From a virus, in the IMG/VR virus record IMGVR_UViG_3300036790_000070, positions 1-46,428 of that record: 46,428 nt of DNA; one strand, 5' to 3'. Made by a program: the position numbers and the translations under genes. Shown one piece after another: positions 20,885-28,482 of this stretch; positions within the stretch are counted from its first letter, which is position 1, and the number at the start of each line of letters is the position of its first letter. The notes under the pieces were generated by a model, which saw only the letters and a list, made by a program, of their open reading frames with translations, did not search any database and had not been told where the DNA came from.

Positions 20885-21472
20885 ATGCCTTTAGGTAATA
20901 ACGAAATCCGCCTGGAGAACGTGCGACTAGCTTTCCCAAAGCTCTGGACGCCCGAGCCCTTCCCCGGCGGCACTGATCCGACTCCGTACTTCTCCGCAAG
21001 CTTCATTCTTCCCAAAGACCATCCGCAGTGTGCGGCTTTGGACAAGCTGATGAAGGACATTGCAATCGCCAAGTGGGGGCCGCAGAAGGGTCCGCTGATT
21101 CTCAAGTCAGCCAAGGCGATCGGCAAGGTCTTCTACCGCGACGGCGACTCCAAAGCCGAGTACGAGGGTTTCGAGGGCAACATGTTCGTAGCCGCGCGCT
21201 CGAAGACGCGACCGAACACCTTTGACGGCATGCGCAACACGGTCACAGAAGCGGACGGCACCATCTTCGGCGGCTGTTACGTGAACGCGATCATCAGCGC
21301 GTATGCCTACACAAAGGGCAACAATGGACTCGGCGCCGGGCTCAAGGGCGTTCAGTTCAAGCGCAAGGGTGATGCTTTCGGAGGCGGCGGTGCGCCGGCC
21401 GACAGCGAGGACTTCGACGAACTGGGAGCCCCAGACGACGGAGAAAGCGGCGACGATCCGTTAGCCGCGTAG
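20885..21472 (+). CDS. DUF2815 single-stranded DNA-binding protein
   Basis: A 195-aa protein beginning MPLGNNEIRLENVRLAFPKL, typical of DUF2815 and related gp2.5-like single-stranded DNA-binding proteins. The OB-fold-like core includes YFSASFILPKDHPQ, GKVFYRDGDSKAEYEGF, and GCYVNAIISAYAY. The C-terminus is very acidic (SEDFDELGAPDDGESGDDPL), as in proteins that recruit replication partners through an acidic tail. Start at 20885 is fixed by CAGGAG; an upstream in-frame reading to 20723 overlaps the previous gene. It acts with the DUF2800 nuclease, primase-helicase and polymerase. Confidence 0.85.
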   Translation: MPLGNNEIRLENVRLAFPKLWTPEPFPGGTDPTPYFSASFILPKDHPQCAALDKLMKDIAIAKWGPQKGPLILKSAKAIGKVFYRDGDSKAEYEGFEGNMFVAARSKTRPNTFDGMRNTVTEADGTIFGGCYVNAIISAYAYTKGNNGLGAGLKGVQFKRKGDAFGGGGAPADSEDFDELGAPDDGESGDDPLAA

Positions 21473-21482
21473 GAAGTGCCCT

Positions 21483-21528
21483 GGCAGACGGCTGTACCGC
21501 GGAGCGGGCCAATAGTCTGCCGCCTTCT
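21483..21528 (+). terminator. Possible terminator after the ssDNA-binding gene
   Basis: GGCAGAC (21483..21489) pairs with GTCTGCC (21515..21521), followed by GCCTTCTTTTC. The 25-base loop is long for a rho-independent terminator and the T-run is broken, so attenuation or an RNA stability element is equally possible. Confidence 0.4.
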
Positions 21529-21543
21529 TTTCTAGGAGCCCAC

Positions 21544-21861
21544 ATGAGCAACTTTGACGACTTGCAAGACGAGCTAGGGTTCTGTGCATGTGGTGCGCCT
21601 GAGCTTAGCGCGGCGTACATTCGCGACGGCCTGACTCTTATAGACCATCCTCCGGCTCCAGAGGGCCGGGAAGCTTTTGAGGCGTGGTACAAAGTTCATA
21701 AAGCGGCATGCGATCTGCATTTTAAATCGTCCGGGGCCGAGTACTTTTTTTATTACTGGTTCGATAAGGAAGGGCTCACGGAGCATGGGGGTAGCGTACC
21801 CGGCTGGCTTCTTCCCAAGGGCGAAGACCTTTTACGCCAACTTAGGGAGTTATTGCCATGA
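21544..21861 (+). CDS. Small protein of unknown function
   Basis: A 105-aa acidic protein (MSNFDDLQDELGFCACGAPE...) with CAC near the N-terminus and an aromatic-rich stretch, AEYFFYYWFDKEGLTEHGGS, that ends GWLLPKGEDLLRQL. Such 'YWFDkeGLtEHGgSvPGWL' endings are recurrent in phage replication-module hypothetical proteins. TAGGAG precedes ATG by seven bases. Confidence 0.65.
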   Translation: MSNFDDLQDELGFCACGAPELSAAYIRDGLTLIDHPPAPEGREAFEAWYKVHKAACDLHFKSSGAEYFFYYWFDKEGLTEHGGSVPGWLLPKGEDLLRQLRELLP

Positions 21862-22124
21862 TCGAGTTTAACGACAGTATCGACAACAATATCGAGGTTA
21901 TTACTGAGCTGCTCCGCGGCGTGCCGCCGCAGCATCGCCGACAGGCCATGATGGCCGCCGTGCAACTCGAAAACATCTTCACGCGGCTCCAGAAGGACAA
22001 CCCGAAGAACAATTGGGTTGCGCTCGGAGCGGCGTTCGCGGTGTTCAAGTTGGCAGAGCGCATAATCCAAGCGCCGAAGCAAGGCGACGGCGAGCAGCGC
22101 GGACTGATCCAACTGCTATCGTGA
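21858..22124 (+). CDS. Small helical protein
   Basis: An 88-aa helical protein (MIEFNDSIDNNIEVITELLR...) coupled by ATGA to 21544..21861. It contains a hydrophobic stretch, NNWVALGAAFAVFKLAERII, that is more likely a buried helix than a membrane segment. Function unknown. Confidence 0.6.
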   Translation: MIEFNDSIDNNIEVITELLRGVPPQHRRQAMMAAVQLENIFTRLQKDNPKNNWVALGAAFAVFKLAERIIQAPKQGDGEQRGLIQLLS

Positions 22125-22145
22125 TACGACGACTGCGGAGCCGAA

Positions 22146-22313
22146 ATGATTTTATGCCGGGTTAGCTCAGGTGGGGGCATTGGCGGGGGTGATATCGCCG
22201 CTGGTGTGGCCCACGCCATCCTAACGGAAGTGGAAGAGCGGTTGCTTTATAAGCGAACGGTCGGTGGTTCGAGTCCATCACCCGGCCCCTATTACGGTTT
22301 TAGTTCATCATGA
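22146..22313 (+). CDS. Possible small ORF overlapping the tRNA-like gene
   Basis: A 55-aa reading frame starting ATG 22146 with CGGAG seven bases upstream, and ending TGA 22313. Its middle, GGGIGGGDIAAGVAHAILTE, is read from the extra D-loop sequence of the tRNA-like gene and looks helical and protein-like. Its end (GGSSPSPGPYYGFSSS) is the usual false translation of a tRNA T-arm. It may be a true small gene that absorbed tRNA sequence, or a chance ORF. Confidence 0.3.
   Translation: MILCRVSSGGGIGGGDIAAGVAHAILTEVEERLLYKRTVGGSSPSPGPYYGFSSS
22156..22287 (+). tRNA. tRNA-Ile-like (anticodon UAU) with a large D-loop insertion
   Basis: Acceptor arms GCCGGGT (22156..22162) and ACCCGGC (22280..22286) pair perfectly. 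D stem GCTC/GAGC is 22165..22168 with 22236..22239. The anticodon arm is 22241..22257 with loop TTTATAA and anticodon TAT at 22248..22250 (stem has one G-A mismatch and one G-T pair). The variable loop is five bases. The T arm GGTGG-TTCGAGT-CCATC is canonical. The D-loop is 67 bases instead of about 8; removing 22175..22233 (59 bases, ending in the same GTGG that precedes it) restores AGGTGGAA, a normal D-loop. CCA is not encoded. Whether the extra segment is removed, tolerated or makes this a pseudogene is unknown. Confidence 0.6.
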
Positions 22314-22327
22314 AAGGAGGCGGCGGA

Positions 22328-22660
22328 ATGAGTGAGATTGAGGAACTCAAGGCGCTTAACGCTGAACTTGCGGAAGCCAATCGGAACTATGCCTTGGCCG
22401 AAGCCAAGACGCGAACCGGCTGGTATTTGGAAACGATCCGCGCCGCCCAAGGCGCGATGACGGCAGAAAAACTTTGTAGTTTCGCCGATAGAATGGAGTA
22501 TGCGGCGGAGGCGGAGATCGACGCATTGCGCGAGGCGCTTGCAGGTTTGAGGGACCTATGCGAGGCAGCTGGCATGCCTTGCGATCGAGCCAACAAATTA
22601 CTATTTGGCACACCATACGCTGCCGCCGGAACAGGAGAGCCGAATGCCGATGCCAAATGA
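22328..22660 (+). CDS. Coiled-coil protein
   Basis: A 110-aa protein with a long helical N-terminal part (MSEIEELKALNAELAEANRN through EYAAEAEIDALREALAGLRD) showing heptads, and a short C-terminus with AAGMPCDRANKLLFG. The ATG at 22328 follows AAAGGAGG by seven bases; an ATG at 22310 inside that ribosome site is less likely. Possibly a scaffold for replication-protein interaction; unknown. Confidence 0.65.
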   Translation: MSEIEELKALNAELAEANRNYALAEAKTRTGWYLETIRAAQGAMTAEKLCSFADRMEYAAEAEIDALREALAGLRDLCEAAGMPCDRANKLLFGTPYAAAGTGEPNADAK

Positions 22661-22826
22661 AGCCGTGCGCTTAGTGCTCGATAAGTTCGAGGAGTACGTA
22701 GTATCACGACACAATGCCTCCAGCTGGTGGAACGATTCATACGCCTACACCACGATTCAGTTTCTCAAGGCCACGAGAAAAGAATTGGAGGCGATTGCGG
22801 TCAATGACTCACATGACAGCGCATGA
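22644..22826 (+). CDS. Small protein upstream of DNA polymerase
   Basis: A 60-aa protein (MPMPNEAVRLVLDKFEEYVV...) with Trp-rich SSWWNDSYAYTTIQFLKATR. AGGAG lies seven bases before ATG 22644. It overlaps the end of 22328..22660 by 17 bases and the polymerase gene by four (ATGA). Unknown function. Confidence 0.55.
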   Translation: MPMPNEAVRLVLDKFEEYVVSRHNASSWWNDSYAYTTIQFLKATRKELEAIAVNDSHDSA

Positions 22827-24895
22827 GGTTATGGCTCGACACTGAGACGCGCGGGAAGAACTTCAGGTACGGCAATGCGAAGTATTCGCAGACCGTTGAA
22901 GTAATCATGGCGCAATTCGCGATCGACGATGACCCTGTGACGATCATCGATCTGACGAACCCCAATGCGTTCAACGTTTTTAGGCTCAAGGGGTTAGTCG
23001 CTGCCGCGGCGCGCGCTACCGAAATATGGGCACACCAAGCCGACTTCGATCGCACGATGCTTGAGACTACGGAATGGTGGCCGCTCGTGCCCTGGGAGAA
23101 GTGGCGTTGCACCGCGGCTATGGCCCGCATGCACGGACTTCCCGGCGGGCTCGACAAGCTCTGTACGATCTTCAAGATCCCGGCCGACGAGGCCAAAGAC
23201 AAGCGCGGCAGAGAGCTTATTAAACTCTTCTGCCAACCCAAGTCACCTATGAAAACTTGGGACGGTACATTTAACGATCGCCACTCGCATCCCGCCGAAT
23301 GGGCCGAGTTTCTGTCCTACGGCGGCACGGACATTACCGCGATGCGCGCCGTCTGGCGCCAATGTCCGAAGTGGAATGCGACGCCCAAGATGTGGTCCGT
23401 ATGGCACTTGGACCAGCGCATGAACAAGCGCGGTGTGGGCATCGACGTGAAGCTCTGCGAGGGCGCCATTGAAGCCACCGCTGCCGCCAAGGTGCGCATG
23501 AAGGCGAAGACCGCAGACTTGACGCTTGGCGAGGTCGAGAGCACCACGCAGCGGAACCGGCTGCTAGCCTACATGTCAGAGTTTGGTGTTACACTCCCGG
23601 ATCTCACGGCAGATACCGTCGAGCGCCGGCTCGAAGATGAATCTCTTCCCGAACACATCAAGGAACTACTCCGTGTCCGACAACAAGCGAGCAAAGCTTC
23701 TACTGCAAAATACCAACGGGCAATTAATCAGCACGTTGCTGAGCGACTCCGAAATTTACTCGTGTTTTGCGGCGCTGCTAGAACTGGGCGGTGGGCGGGT
23801 CGCACGCTCCAACCTCAGAATCTCCCTCGACCTAAGCATAAGCAATGGGAGATTGACCTCGCGATTGACCTCTTCCGCAACGGAGGAATCGACCTCTACG
23901 ATCCAGATTCCGTGCCCGGCTTGGCATCATCTTGTCTCAGAGGCATTATCGTTGCGGGAAAGGACCATAAACTAGTCGTCGCTGACCTCGCGAACATCGA
24001 AGGCCGGTTCATGGCCTGGATCGCGGGCGAGCACTGGAAGCTGGAGGCGTTTGCTGCGTATGATCGGAAAGAAGGCCCGGACCTCTACAAAATCGCCTAC
24101 GCTCGTGCTTTCGACATTGATCCGAGTGAGATCGGAGATGACGACTGGCGCCGGCAAATCGGCAAGGTTATGGAACTCGCGCTCCAATACTACGGTGGTG
24201 TGGGCGCGTTTTGCGCCATGGCTGAGACATACGGACTTCGCTTGGAGGTACTGGCTGTATCAGCATGGCCTGTTATTCCCGATCAGTTCAAGCGACGCGC
24301 CGTTTCGGATTGGGCGCGTGCGGTCAAGCGGCGACGAACTTACGGTTTGGCTGAGCGCGTATGGCAGGTTTGCCATGCGCTTGTCCTCATGTGGCGTGAT
24401 GCACACCCCGCCATCGTGGCGTTCTGGGCCGAGTTGGACCAAGCCTGCAAAATGGCAATCAAGGTAAAAGACAAGGAGTATCCCGTTGGCGAACACATCT
24501 CAGTCTCCCGATCCGCGAACTGGCTTCGCGTCCGTCTCCCAAGCGGACGCTACCTTTGCTATCCTTCGCCGCGCGGAGATGATTACACAAGCTCTTTCCT
24601 TGGGATCGACCCACACACGAAACAGTGGAAACGCCTATCGACGTATTCTGGCAAACGAGCTGAGAACATCGTTCAAGGCGGATCGGCTGACATTCTCATG
24701 GACGGGATGTTGGCCGCGGATCGAGCAGGATATAATCCGGTCCTTAGCGTCCATGACGAAGTTATCTCGGAACCCCTAGATTCGGAACTATACAACGATG
24801 AACATCTTTCGCAACTGCTGGCAACGTCTTCGCCATGGACGGTGGGGCTACCTCTCTCGGCTAAAGGATTTACGAGTTATCGATATCGCAAATGA
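22823..24895 (+). CDS. DNA polymerase, family A (with 3'-5' exonuclease domain)
   Basis: A 690-aa replicative polymerase. MRLWLDTETRG carries the first exonuclease motif (Asp6, Glu8); EIWAHQADFDRTML (around 72-85) is the second and YGGTDITAMRAVW (around 168-180) the third. Polymerase motif A is VVADLANIEGRFMAW (about 384-398), the O-helix region is FKRRAVSDWARAVKRRR and KVMELALQYYGG, and motif C is VHDEVISEP (about 642-650). Length and domain order match short family A enzymes of phages that pair with DUF2800/DUF2815 and a VRR-NUC protein. It overlaps both its neighbours. Confidence 0.93.
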   Translation: MRLWLDTETRGKNFRYGNAKYSQTVEVIMAQFAIDDDPVTIIDLTNPNAFNVFRLKGLVAAAARATEIWAHQADFDRTMLETTEWWPLVPWEKWRCTAAMARMHGLPGGLDKLCTIFKIPADEAKDKRGRELIKLFCQPKSPMKTWDGTFNDRHSHPAEWAEFLSYGGTDITAMRAVWRQCPKWNATPKMWSVWHLDQRMNKRGVGIDVKLCEGAIEATAAAKVRMKAKTADLTLGEVESTTQRNRLLAYMSEFGVTLPDLTADTVERRLEDESLPEHIKELLRVRQQASKASTAKYQRAINQHVAERLRNLLVFCGAARTGRWAGRTLQPQNLPRPKHKQWEIDLAIDLFRNGGIDLYDPDSVPGLASSCLRGIIVAGKDHKLVVADLANIEGRFMAWIAGEHWKLEAFAAYDRKEGPDLYKIAYARAFDIDPSEIGDDDWRRQIGKVMELALQYYGGVGAFCAMAETYGLRLEVLAVSAWPVIPDQFKRRAVSDWARAVKRRRTYGLAERVWQVCHALVLMWRDAHPAIVAFWAELDQACKMAIKVKDKEYPVGEHISVSRSANWLRVRLPSGRYLCYPSPRGDDYTSSFLGIDPHTKQWKRLSTYSGKRAENIVQGGSADILMDGMLAADRAGYNPVLSVHDEVISEPLDSELYNDEHLSQLLATSSPWTVGLPLSAKGFTSYRYRK

Positions 24896-25124
24896 GCGCA
24901 GGCACATCGCGCATCTCAACAGAGAGTTCGCGTATCTCAACAGAGAGGTGTCGCTCGCACATCGCAATCAGTTCAAAGCGGAAGCTGCAAACGTCGAGCT
25001 GCATCGCCAAATGTCCAACCGCGCGCAGGCCGAGTGCAAGTTCATAGTCAAGCGGGACAACCGCGAGCTGACGGTGCTGGCGGTCAAGAGAGGGCCGGAA
25101 GGCACCATAGTCTTGGTCCGATGA
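24798..25124 (+). CDS. Small basic helical protein overlapping the polymerase end
   Basis: A 108-aa protein with a duplicated stretch HIAHLNREF-AYLNREV and an Arg-rich N-terminus, followed by KFIVKRDNRELTVLAVKRGP. The frame has no start codon after ATG 24798, so it must overlap the polymerase gene by 98 bases if real; the following gene starts by ATGA overlap with its stop. The ribosome site is weak. Function unknown. Confidence 0.55.
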   Translation: MNIFRNCWQRLRHGRWGYLSRLKDLRVIDIANERRHIAHLNREFAYLNREVSLAHRNQFKAEAANVELHRQMSNRAQAECKFIVKRDNRELTVLAVKRGPEGTIVLVR

Positions 25125-25456
25125 GCGCTTCCAAAGTCAAACGTCATACGCTCGAAGTCGAGGTAGAAAGCTATTTCGTCAAGCAAGTGGAATTGCATAG
25201 CGGGCTATGCGAGAAGTTCGATCCGCGAGGCGCAAAGGGGAGACCGGATCGCGTAGTCACTTGGCCTGCTTACGGATTCGCGCGCATCCATTTCGTGGAA
25301 CTCAAGACTATCGGCGGTAAGCTCGAATCGTGGCAGCTCAGAGATCACGCGCGCCGCCGGAAACTTGGTTGCCACGTATTCGTCCTGTGGACCAAAACGC
25401 AGGTTGATGAGTACGTGAACCGTTTCGCGCTTCGGGTAACTGATACGGACGTATGA
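25121..25456 (+). CDS. VRR-NUC domain nuclease
   Basis: A 111-aa protein with the full VRR-NUC pattern: a Glu in the first helix (EVEVESYFVKQV), a Lys-Phe then GAKGRPDRVV (catalytic Asp in GxPDR), IHFVELKTIGGKLESWQLRD (E-x-K with following Gln), and GCHVFVLWT. Stand-alone VRR-NUC proteins are structure-specific endonucleases acting on branched DNA. Its place between polymerase and SF2 helicase is standard for this replication module. Confidence 0.9.
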   Translation: MSASKVKRHTLEVEVESYFVKQVELHSGLCEKFDPRGAKGRPDRVVTWPAYGFARIHFVELKTIGGKLESWQLRDHARRRKLGCHVFVLWTKTQVDEYVNRFALRVTDTDV

Positions 25457-26865
25457 AGCCCCTAGCCCTACGCCCCATCCAGGAACCCATGATCGACTGG
25501 GCGCGCGAACACAAGCGCTGCCAGATATGGGGCGGCACCGGCATCGGTAAGACCTCCGCCATGGAGTTCTACATTTGCCTATTGAAGATGCTCGGGGAGA
25601 TCGGCGATGACCCAGTGTTGGTGCTCGCGCCCGCGAACGTAGCGCGCGACACCTGGCCGGAGGATATCGCTCGGTGGGAGCAGTTCAAAGACATGACCAT
25701 AATGCCGCTTACCGGCGAGCCCCACGCGCGGCGCGACAAGCTCAAGTGCCGAGCGGATATCTTCACCTGCTCCTATAACCTCGCTCCCTGGCTCGTCGAG
25801 CAATACATGGACCGTTGGCCGTTTCGCACCGTAATAGCCGATGAGAGCGATCAGCTCGCGAGCTTTCGCGAGAAGCGAGGCGGCGTCGGGCTCAACACCA
25901 AGAAGGCTGCGAAGGCCGGCAAGCGCGCGCACCATCTCGGCATGGTGGCGCACAACCTCTGCGACCGCTGGATTAATCTCACCGGCACACCGAGCGGCGC
26001 GGGCTACCATTCGCTCTGGGGGCCGCAATGGTTCATTGATCGCGGCGCCGCGCTCGGCCGCACGTATAGCGCCTACATGCAGCGCTGGTTCAAGCCGAAG
26101 TGGTCTGGGTACGGCACCGAGCTGATGCCCTACTCCGAGCAGCAAATACTAGAGGCGCTCCGCGACACATGCATAACCGTGGATCCGCGCGACTACTACG
26201 ACCTCAAAGAGCCAATCGTCACGCCGATCAAGGTGAAGCTCCCGCCGGCCGCTCGCAAAATCTACAACGAGCTTGAGAAAGAACTCTTCGCCGAACTCGA
26301 AGACGGTTGGGAAGTCGAAGTCAATGACGAAGGCTCGCTCACCAACAAATGCTTGCAGATAGCCAACGGGGCGATCTACACTGAGCACCCGAACTGGAGT
26401 CCCATCCATGACGCTAAACTCGAAGCTCTCGGTTCAATTGTTCGTGAGTCTGGCGGCACACCGATTCTTGTCGCGTACTCGTTTAAATTCGACATACCAA
26501 GAATCAAGAAAGCTTTTCCTGGCGCTGTCGAACTTAGCCGACCTGACGGAATGCGGGCTTTCAAAAGCGGCAATGCACAAGTGGGTATCGCTCATCCTGA
26601 GAGCGTGGGCTACGGAACTGATGGTCTCCAGAATGTTACAAACATACTCGTGCGCTACGGTCACAACTGGAAGCGCAACCCCCGCACCCAAATGCTCGAA
26701 CGCATCGGCCCGATGCGTCAGCTCCAGGCAGGCCTCGACCGCCCCGTCTGGGTCTACGACCTGATAGCGGAAGATACAGTCGATGAGGCTGTGATATCGG
26801 CGCACGCCGCAAGTTGGGTCGCGCAGGATGCCCTAATGAACTACATGAAGAGGAAGAAAGCATGA
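25453..26865 (+). CDS. SF2 (SNF2-like) DNA helicase
   Basis: A 470-aa ATPase. Motif I (Walker A) is GGTGIGKTSA (about 26-35), motif Ia VLVLAPANVARDTWPEDIAR (53-72), motif II VIADESDQLA (about 128-137, DESD rather than DEAH), motif III NLTGTPSGAG (175-184), and the C-terminal RecA-like domain has PILVAYSFKFDIPRIKKAFP and a late GTDGLQNV / DLIAEDTVDEAVI motif V/VI region. This group occurs next to VRR-NUC nucleases in phages and probably remodels forks or recombination intermediates. ATGA overlaps at both ends. Confidence 0.9.
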   Translation: MKPLALRPIQEPMIDWAREHKRCQIWGGTGIGKTSAMEFYICLLKMLGEIGDDPVLVLAPANVARDTWPEDIARWEQFKDMTIMPLTGEPHARRDKLKCRADIFTCSYNLAPWLVEQYMDRWPFRTVIADESDQLASFREKRGGVGLNTKKAAKAGKRAHHLGMVAHNLCDRWINLTGTPSGAGYHSLWGPQWFIDRGAALGRTYSAYMQRWFKPKWSGYGTELMPYSEQQILEALRDTCITVDPRDYYDLKEPIVTPIKVKLPPAARKIYNELEKELFAELEDGWEVEVNDEGSLTNKCLQIANGAIYTEHPNWSPIHDAKLEALGSIVRESGGTPILVAYSFKFDIPRIKKAFPGAVELSRPDGMRAFKSGNAQVGIAHPESVGYGTDGLQNVTNILVRYGHNWKRNPRTQMLERIGPMRQLQAGLDRPVWVYDLIAEDTVDEAVISAHAASWVAQDALMNYMKRKKA

Positions 26866-27089
26866 GCCAAACCAAACTCGGATCTATATCGGAAGCCTGG
26901 GCGAATATCGCTGTCGGCTTTACCATCAACTACATTGCCAACCTGATCATCCTGCCCCTGTTCGGCTTCCATACGCTGACCATGTGGAAGAACTTCGAGA
27001 TCGGGTTGCTGTACACCGTCATCTCGCTGGCGCGCAGCTATGCCCTGCGCCGCTGGTTCAATGGCCTCAAATTTGGGAACACCAAATGA
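26862..27089 (+). CDS. Small two-helix membrane protein
   Basis: A 75-aa protein with two hydrophobic segments (WANIAVGFTINYIANLIILP and IGLLYTVISLARSYALRRWF). A Gly-Phe-x-Ile-Asn-Tyr-Ile-x-Asn pattern in the first helix recurs in small phage membrane proteins next to replication genes. Start at 26862 is set by ATGA overlap. Its role is unknown. Confidence 0.7.
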   Translation: MSQTKLGSISEAWANIAVGFTINYIANLIILPLFGFHTLTMWKNFEIGLLYTVISLARSYALRRWFNGLKFGNTK

Positions 27090-27568
27090 GCCTCTTCCCC
27101 GCCGACGATAAGGGTCGCAAAATGCTTCCTATTTTCGCCATGCTCACTGGGTACTTTCCCAAAGCGATGCGCGAAATCACCAAGGTATGCGTCGCCAACA
27201 ACGTCCGGTACAATCCCGGCCGCGACCCCGCCGATATCAACTGGGCGCGCGGCAAGAGCCCGGACCAGTTGGGTAGCGCATTCCGCCACATGTTGGAACG
27301 CACGGTGGACAACCGGGTATTTGAGCCCGTATCGGCCGAAGTCGAAAAGGCCACTGGGATCACGAGTGTCTACGTCCTGGCGGAAGCTGCATGGCGCCTG
27401 TGCGCTGCCCTGGAGCTTGAGATCGAGCGTTGTGAGCGGCCGATCGAAAGCGTACAATCTCAGGGGTTCGCAGAACAGGGGTTAGCAAATGTCAATAGGA
27501 CCGATCAAAAAGGGTGCAATGCACAGAGACCTGGGAAAGAAGCCTGGGTCACCCATCACCCAGTCTGA
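27086..27568 (+). CDS. Probable dATP/dGTP diphosphohydrolase family protein (DUF5664-like)
   Basis: A 160-aa protein. MLTGYFPKAMREITKVCVAN then NNVRYNPGRDPADINWARGK and QLGSAFRHMLERTV follow the DUF5664/phage nucleotide diphosphohydrolase pattern (P.a..Ei.kV...g..kY...NW..g........ RH). The His and acidic residues in helices after NW are metal-site candidates. Such enzymes alter the dNTP pool; one branch (MazZ) serves phages with modified adenine, but no PurZ homologue is visible here, so that use is not supported. The last about 27 codons overlap the next ORF in another frame. Confidence 0.6.
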   Translation: MSLFPADDKGRKMLPIFAMLTGYFPKAMREITKVCVANNVRYNPGRDPADINWARGKSPDQLGSAFRHMLERTVDNRVFEPVSAEVEKATGITSVYVLAEAAWRLCAALELEIERCERPIESVQSQGFAEQGLANVNRTDQKGCNAQRPGKEAWVTHHPV

Positions 27569-27668
27569 TATCAAGAAGGAAGCGGCCAAGGGGCCGCTCG
27601 GCGCAAAACGCGCCAACTTCGCCCGTATGGCGAAGCGGCATTTCAAACCGTTGGGAGAGGAATTTTAG
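27489..27668 (+). CDS. Small basic protein
   Basis: A 59-aa Lys/Arg-rich ORF (MSIGPIKKGAMHRDLGKKPG...) ending HFKPLGEEF. CAGGGG lies seven bases upstream. It overlaps the previous gene by 80 bases in another frame, and its end sits two bases before the next ATG. The pattern GAMHRDLGKK then a mid Ala/Lys helix is found in tiny conserved phage proteins. Unknown function. Confidence 0.55.
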   Translation: MSIGPIKKGAMHRDLGKKPGSPITQSDIKKEAAKGPLGAKRANFARMAKRHFKPLGEEF

Positions 27669-27670
27669 TC

Positions 27671-27907
27671 ATGGCTGATCCAGTGCAATACCAGTCGGGC
27701 ACGCCCGGCTTCTCCGGCGCCATCATGGACCTCATGAAAGCGCTCGCATCGAGCTTCGCCCCGCGGAGCATCGTTGACCGCGGGCGCGCCATCAATGGCG
27801 CCGTCGAGCAGCCGCCCGCCTCCGGCGGTCCGCCCCCGATGATCAACAACCCGCAGCCGCCCGGCGGACTCGGCAATCAGTCGCCCGGCTTGGGCAACTC
27901 GTTTTGA
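27671..27907 (+). CDS. Small Pro/Gly-rich protein
   Basis: A 78-aa protein with a helical start (GAIMDLMKALASSFAPRSIV) and a disordered Pro/Gly/Asn-rich tail (PPPMINNPQPPGGLGNQSPG). GAGAGG precedes ATG. The next gene begins at a TTG overlapping the stop. It resembles tail regions of virion proteins in composition, yet is transcribed with the early genes. Unknown function. Confidence 0.55.
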   Translation: MADPVQYQSGTPGFSGAIMDLMKALASSFAPRSIVDRGRAINGAVEQPPASGGPPPMINNPQPPGGLGNQSPGLGNSF

Positions 27908-28482
27908 TTCCGTTCACTCAGCGCGTGCGGGCGCACTCCGGGCGGCAAATCGACAAGTGGGCTCACTACGGGCGCATCTACGATTTCCACTTCGGACACC
28001 TCTGGACCAGCGTCAAGCGGGTGTTAGAGATCGGCGTGGACCATGGCGGGTCGCTCCAGCTCTGGAAGCAATACTTCCCGAGCGCAGAGATTGTCGGGCT
28101 CGATATCAACCCGGCCGCTGCTTTCGAGGAAGAACGAATCAAGGTCGTCATCGGCGATCAGACTGACGCGAAGCTCCTGGAGTCGCTCGGCGAATTCGAC
28201 ATTGTGATCGACGATGGCTCACATGTCCTGCACCACCAGTCCACCTCATTTACGCACCTCTGGCCGAAGACCAAATCGGTATATCTGATCGAGGACTGCC
28301 ATAGCGGCTCCCCATCGCTCATCACCACCGAGAAGGGCATCGTGTATCAGTATCCCTGGGTGGTAGTGGTGGAGCGCCCGGAGCGCATCATCCGCGGTAC
28401 GCCATCGCGCGATCTGCGGCCAGACGAGATCGAGGCGCGAGAGAAGTTCGGTGGGATCGGCGGCCAAATCAAGGAAGCGTAG
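27904..28482 (+). CDS. Class I SAM-dependent methyltransferase
   Basis: A 192-aa protein with motif I VLEIGVDHGGSLQLW (Glu-x-Gly-x3-Gly), motif II acidic end IVGLDINP, VVIGDQTD as motif III, and FDIVIDDGSHVLHHQ as the post-I catalytic/metal region. This arrangement with DDGSH is found in the metal-dependent O-methyltransferase/cephalosporin-hydroxylase-like group that acts on sugars or small molecules rather than on DNA bases (no DPPY motif). TTG start overlaps the previous stop (TTGA). The substrate is unknown; a sugar made by the late glycosyltransferases is one speculative link. Confidence 0.75.
   Translation: MIPFTQRVRAHSGRQIDKWAHYGRIYDFHFGHLWTSVKRVLEIGVDHGGSLQLWKQYFPSAEIVGLDINPAAAFEEERIKVVIGDQTDAKLLESLGEFDIVIDDGSHVLHHQSTSFTHLWPKTKSVYLIEDCHSGSPSLITTEKGIVYQYPWVVVVERPERIIRGTPSRDLRPDEIEAREKFGGIGGQIKEA

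Noticed and set aside
22156-22287. tRNA 3' end as a phage attachment site
   Set aside because: Both acceptor arms are present and no integrase or excisionase gene was found, so there is no support for an attP role.
27086-27568. Evidence for a 2-aminoadenine (Z) genome
   Set aside because: Only a DUF5664-like protein is present; no PurZ homologue is recognisable, so the claim is not supported.
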